Origin: Chryseobacterium vaccae
GTDB lineage: Bacteria > Bacteroidota > Bacteroidia > Flavobacteriales > Weeksellaceae
Length of the DNA stretch: 64,000 nt
Direction of reading: 5' to 3'
NCBI RefSeq assembly: GCF_009602705.1
Contig: NZ_VSWH01000001.1
Location: 2,356,001-2,420,000 of the forward strand
The translations under genes and the position numbers were made by a program. Positions 62,706 to 64,000 of the stretch are shown here, one piece after another (position 1 is the stretch's first letter; every line of letters starts with the position of its first letter). The notes beneath the pieces are model-generated. The model was not told the origin of the DNA, ran no database searches, and worked only from the letters and a program-made list of their open reading frames with translations.

Positions 62706-63650
62706 ATGAAATCATTGAAAGTTGTTTTTTTAGGAACTCCTGAGTTTGCTAAAACATCGCTGGAAGCGATCCACCTCTCGAATCACAAAGTTGTAGGCGT
62801 TGTAACCGTTGCAGATAAAGCCAGTGGCCGCGGGCAGAAAATAAGCCAGTCCCCTGTAAAAGTATTTGCTGCAGAAAATAATATTCCCGTTTTCCAACCT
62901 GAAAAGCTAAGAAATCCTGAATTCCTGGAAGAACTGAGAAAGCTGGATGCTGATGTTTTTGTAGTGGTAGCCTTCAGAATGATGCCTAAAATTCTTTTTG
63001 AAATGCCCAAAATGGGGACATTCAATCTTCATGCTTCCCTACTTCCTGATTACAGAGGTGCGGCACCCATTAATTATGCCGTGATTAATGGTGAAGAGAA
63101 AACCGGAGCAACCACTTTCTTCATCAATGAAAAAATAGATGAAGGGAATATTCTTCTTCAGGAGGAACTTGAAATTCTTTTGGATGAAAATGCAGGAAGC
63201 CTCCATGACCGTTTAATGATCATGGGTTCCGGGCTTGTTGTAAAAACTTTGGATGGCCTTGCAGAAAATACTATCAACGAAAAGCCGCAGCCCAATACAG
63301 AACATCCTAAAAATGCGTATAAAATCTTTAAAGAAGATACCCGCATTAACTGGAATTCACCGTCAAAAACAGTTCATCAGTTTATTCTTGGAATGTCTCC
63401 CTATCCTGCGGCATTTACCACTTTAAAAATCGGTGAAGAAGAAAAAGGATTAAAAATATTTGCCGGAAAATTTGAGATTACAGATCATGTAAAACCTGCC
63501 GGAACTCTTGATATTTCAAAAAATGAGTTTAAAATTTACACACAAGATGGTGTTTATTTTCCACAGGAATTACAGCTTGAAGGTAAAAAGAGAATGACTG
63601 TGAAAGATTTTCTTAATGGTTTCAGAAACTTTGATGAAATAAGTTTGTAA
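62706..63650 (+). CDS. fmt: Methionyl-tRNA formyltransferase Fmt
   Basis: 314 residues from the ATG at 62706 (an upstream in-frame ATG at 62661 would lie before the promoter element). Formylates initiator Met-tRNA with 10-formyl-THF. SLKVVFLGTPEFAKTSLEAI is the start; FNLHASLLPDYRGAAPINYAVINGEEKTGAT has the folate-site Asn/His and the SLLPxYRGxxP motif; FFINEKIDEGNILLQEEL follows. The C-terminal OB-like domain ends VKDFLNGFRNFDEI. Cytoplasmic, essential or near-essential. Confidence 0.96.
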   Translation: MKSLKVVFLGTPEFAKTSLEAIHLSNHKVVGVVTVADKASGRGQKISQSPVKVFAAENNIPVFQPEKLRNPEFLEELRKLDADVFVVVAFRMMPKILFEMPKMGTFNLHASLLPDYRGAAPINYAVINGEEKTGATTFFINEKIDEGNILLQEELEILLDENAGSLHDRLMIMGSGLVVKTLDGLAENTINEKPQPNTEHPKNAYKIFKEDTRINWNSPSKTVHQFILGMSPYPAAFTTLKIGEEEKGLKIFAGKFEITDHVKPAGTLDISKNEFKIYTQDGVYFPQELQLEGKKRMTVKDFLNGFRNFDEISL

Positions 63651-63699
63651 ATAAAAAGGGAGATGGATGATGGAAATCATTTTTCCCATTATATAAAAC

Positions 63700-63732
63700 A
63701 AAAGCCGGTTCTTTTTTAAGATTCGGCTTTTT
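63700..63732. terminator. Candidate bidirectional terminator
   Basis: AAAAGCCG / CGGCTTTTT, 8-bp stem with T-rich loop, between convergent fmt and the Crp/Fnr gene; the stem reaches the stop of the latter. Confidence 0.55.
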
Positions 63733-64000
63733 CAATTCTTATTCACAATTTTTCTGCGGATTCTGCTGATAAACTCCGGAGTTACGCCCAGATAGGCGGC
63801 AATCTGTATATTGGTCAGACGGTGAGCAATCCGTGGATAATCTCTAAGAAAATCCTGATAGCGTTCTTCTGAAGGTTTATTTAAATTATCGATGATCCGA
63901 CGCTGAAGTGCAATAATAGACATCTGAAATTTGAGTCTCATCAATCTTTCAATTTCTGGAAGTTCCAGATAAAGTCTTTCTTTGTCCTCTTTGGAAATTA
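63732..64000 (-). CDS. Crp/Fnr-type transcription regulator, C-terminal part
   Basis: Open to the window edge; the 89 visible residues start ISKEDKERLYLELPEIERLMRLKFQMSIIALQRRI, the dimer helix after a cNMP-binding domain, then a winged HTH: RYQDFLRDYPRIAHRLTNIQIAAYLGVTPEFISRIRRKI, the recognition helix including the TPEFISRIRRK motif typical of Bacteroidetes Crp/Fnr regulators. The effector domain lies outside the window. The target genes are unknown. Confidence 0.88.
   Translation of the reverse strand, partial: ISKEDKERLYLELPEIERLMRLKFQMSIIALQRRIIDNLNKPSEERYQDFLRDYPRIAHRLTNIQIAAYLGVTPEFISRIRRKIVNKN

Overview
The window looks like chromosomal DNA of a flavobacterium, most probably Chryseobacterium or a close Weeksellaceae relative. 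The grounds are: promoters with the Bacteroidetes -7 motif TAnnTTTG, type IX secretion (T9SS) C-terminal sorting domains, Bacteroidetes-specific families (DUF4290, DUF4295, DUF4876, DUF6850), a MurA with Asp in place of the catalytic Cys, and AT-rich intergenic DNA. I found no rRNA, tRNA, CRISPR array or prophage.

Region 1 (1-15.4 kb, minus strand) is an accessory polymorphic-toxin locus. In transcription order it holds a T9SS-sorted beta-propeller protein, a 1099-residue YD-repeat protein, and an intact 1159-residue RHS protein with its own C-terminal toxin domain. A lipoprotein immunity candidate follows. Next comes an array of displaced RHS tips that lack N-termini. One tip carries a second HExxE/H zincin-like toxin plus a secreted immunity candidate. 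Another carries a JAMM/JAB-like metalloprotease toxin plus a secreted immunity candidate. There is also an immunity-like gene without a toxin, and a tip cut off by an IS481 element that abuts an IS3 remnant. Three copies of an ~85-bp hairpin repeat mark the module joints. The tips carry two different RHS core types.

Region 2 (15.7-30.3 kb) is mostly housekeeping: katG, a haem-binding-domain protein, a DCC thiol oxidoreductase, a secreted GH13 amylase, DUF4290-murA, lemA-DUF2207, a lone NIL-domain gene under a palindromic operator, a YiiX-like hydrolase, an OmpR-type two-component pair and an EamA exporter.

Region 3 (30.4-36.7 kb) is an mgtC-czcB-czcA-czcC type operon. Its leader contains four TTTTCTAA-like repeats with exact 11-bp spacing, a promoter, a 14-codon ORF (MDPDPYRHYQSLKL) that resembles the enterobacterial Mg2+-sensing leader peptide MgtL, and a hairpin that begins within the ORF's last codons and includes its stop codon. 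I consider this and the RHS tip array the two most interesting parts of the window.

Region 4 (36.9-64 kb) carries an aminotransferase, murB, and a TonB receptor/DUF4876/DUF6850/cytochrome-c-peroxidase operon flanked at its promoter by inverted Fur-box-like sites. Further genes are proC, vanZ, lnt, a T9SS FG-GAP protein, rpmB-rpmG-DUF4295, ridA, ftsY, a GlsB-like protein, sppA, folK, two tandem OmpA-like genes (one lacking the OmpA domain), recQ, fmt and a partial Crp/Fnr regulator. Several intergenic spaces hold related degenerate repeats built on the words ATCTGTG and GATCTGTGGGAAA.
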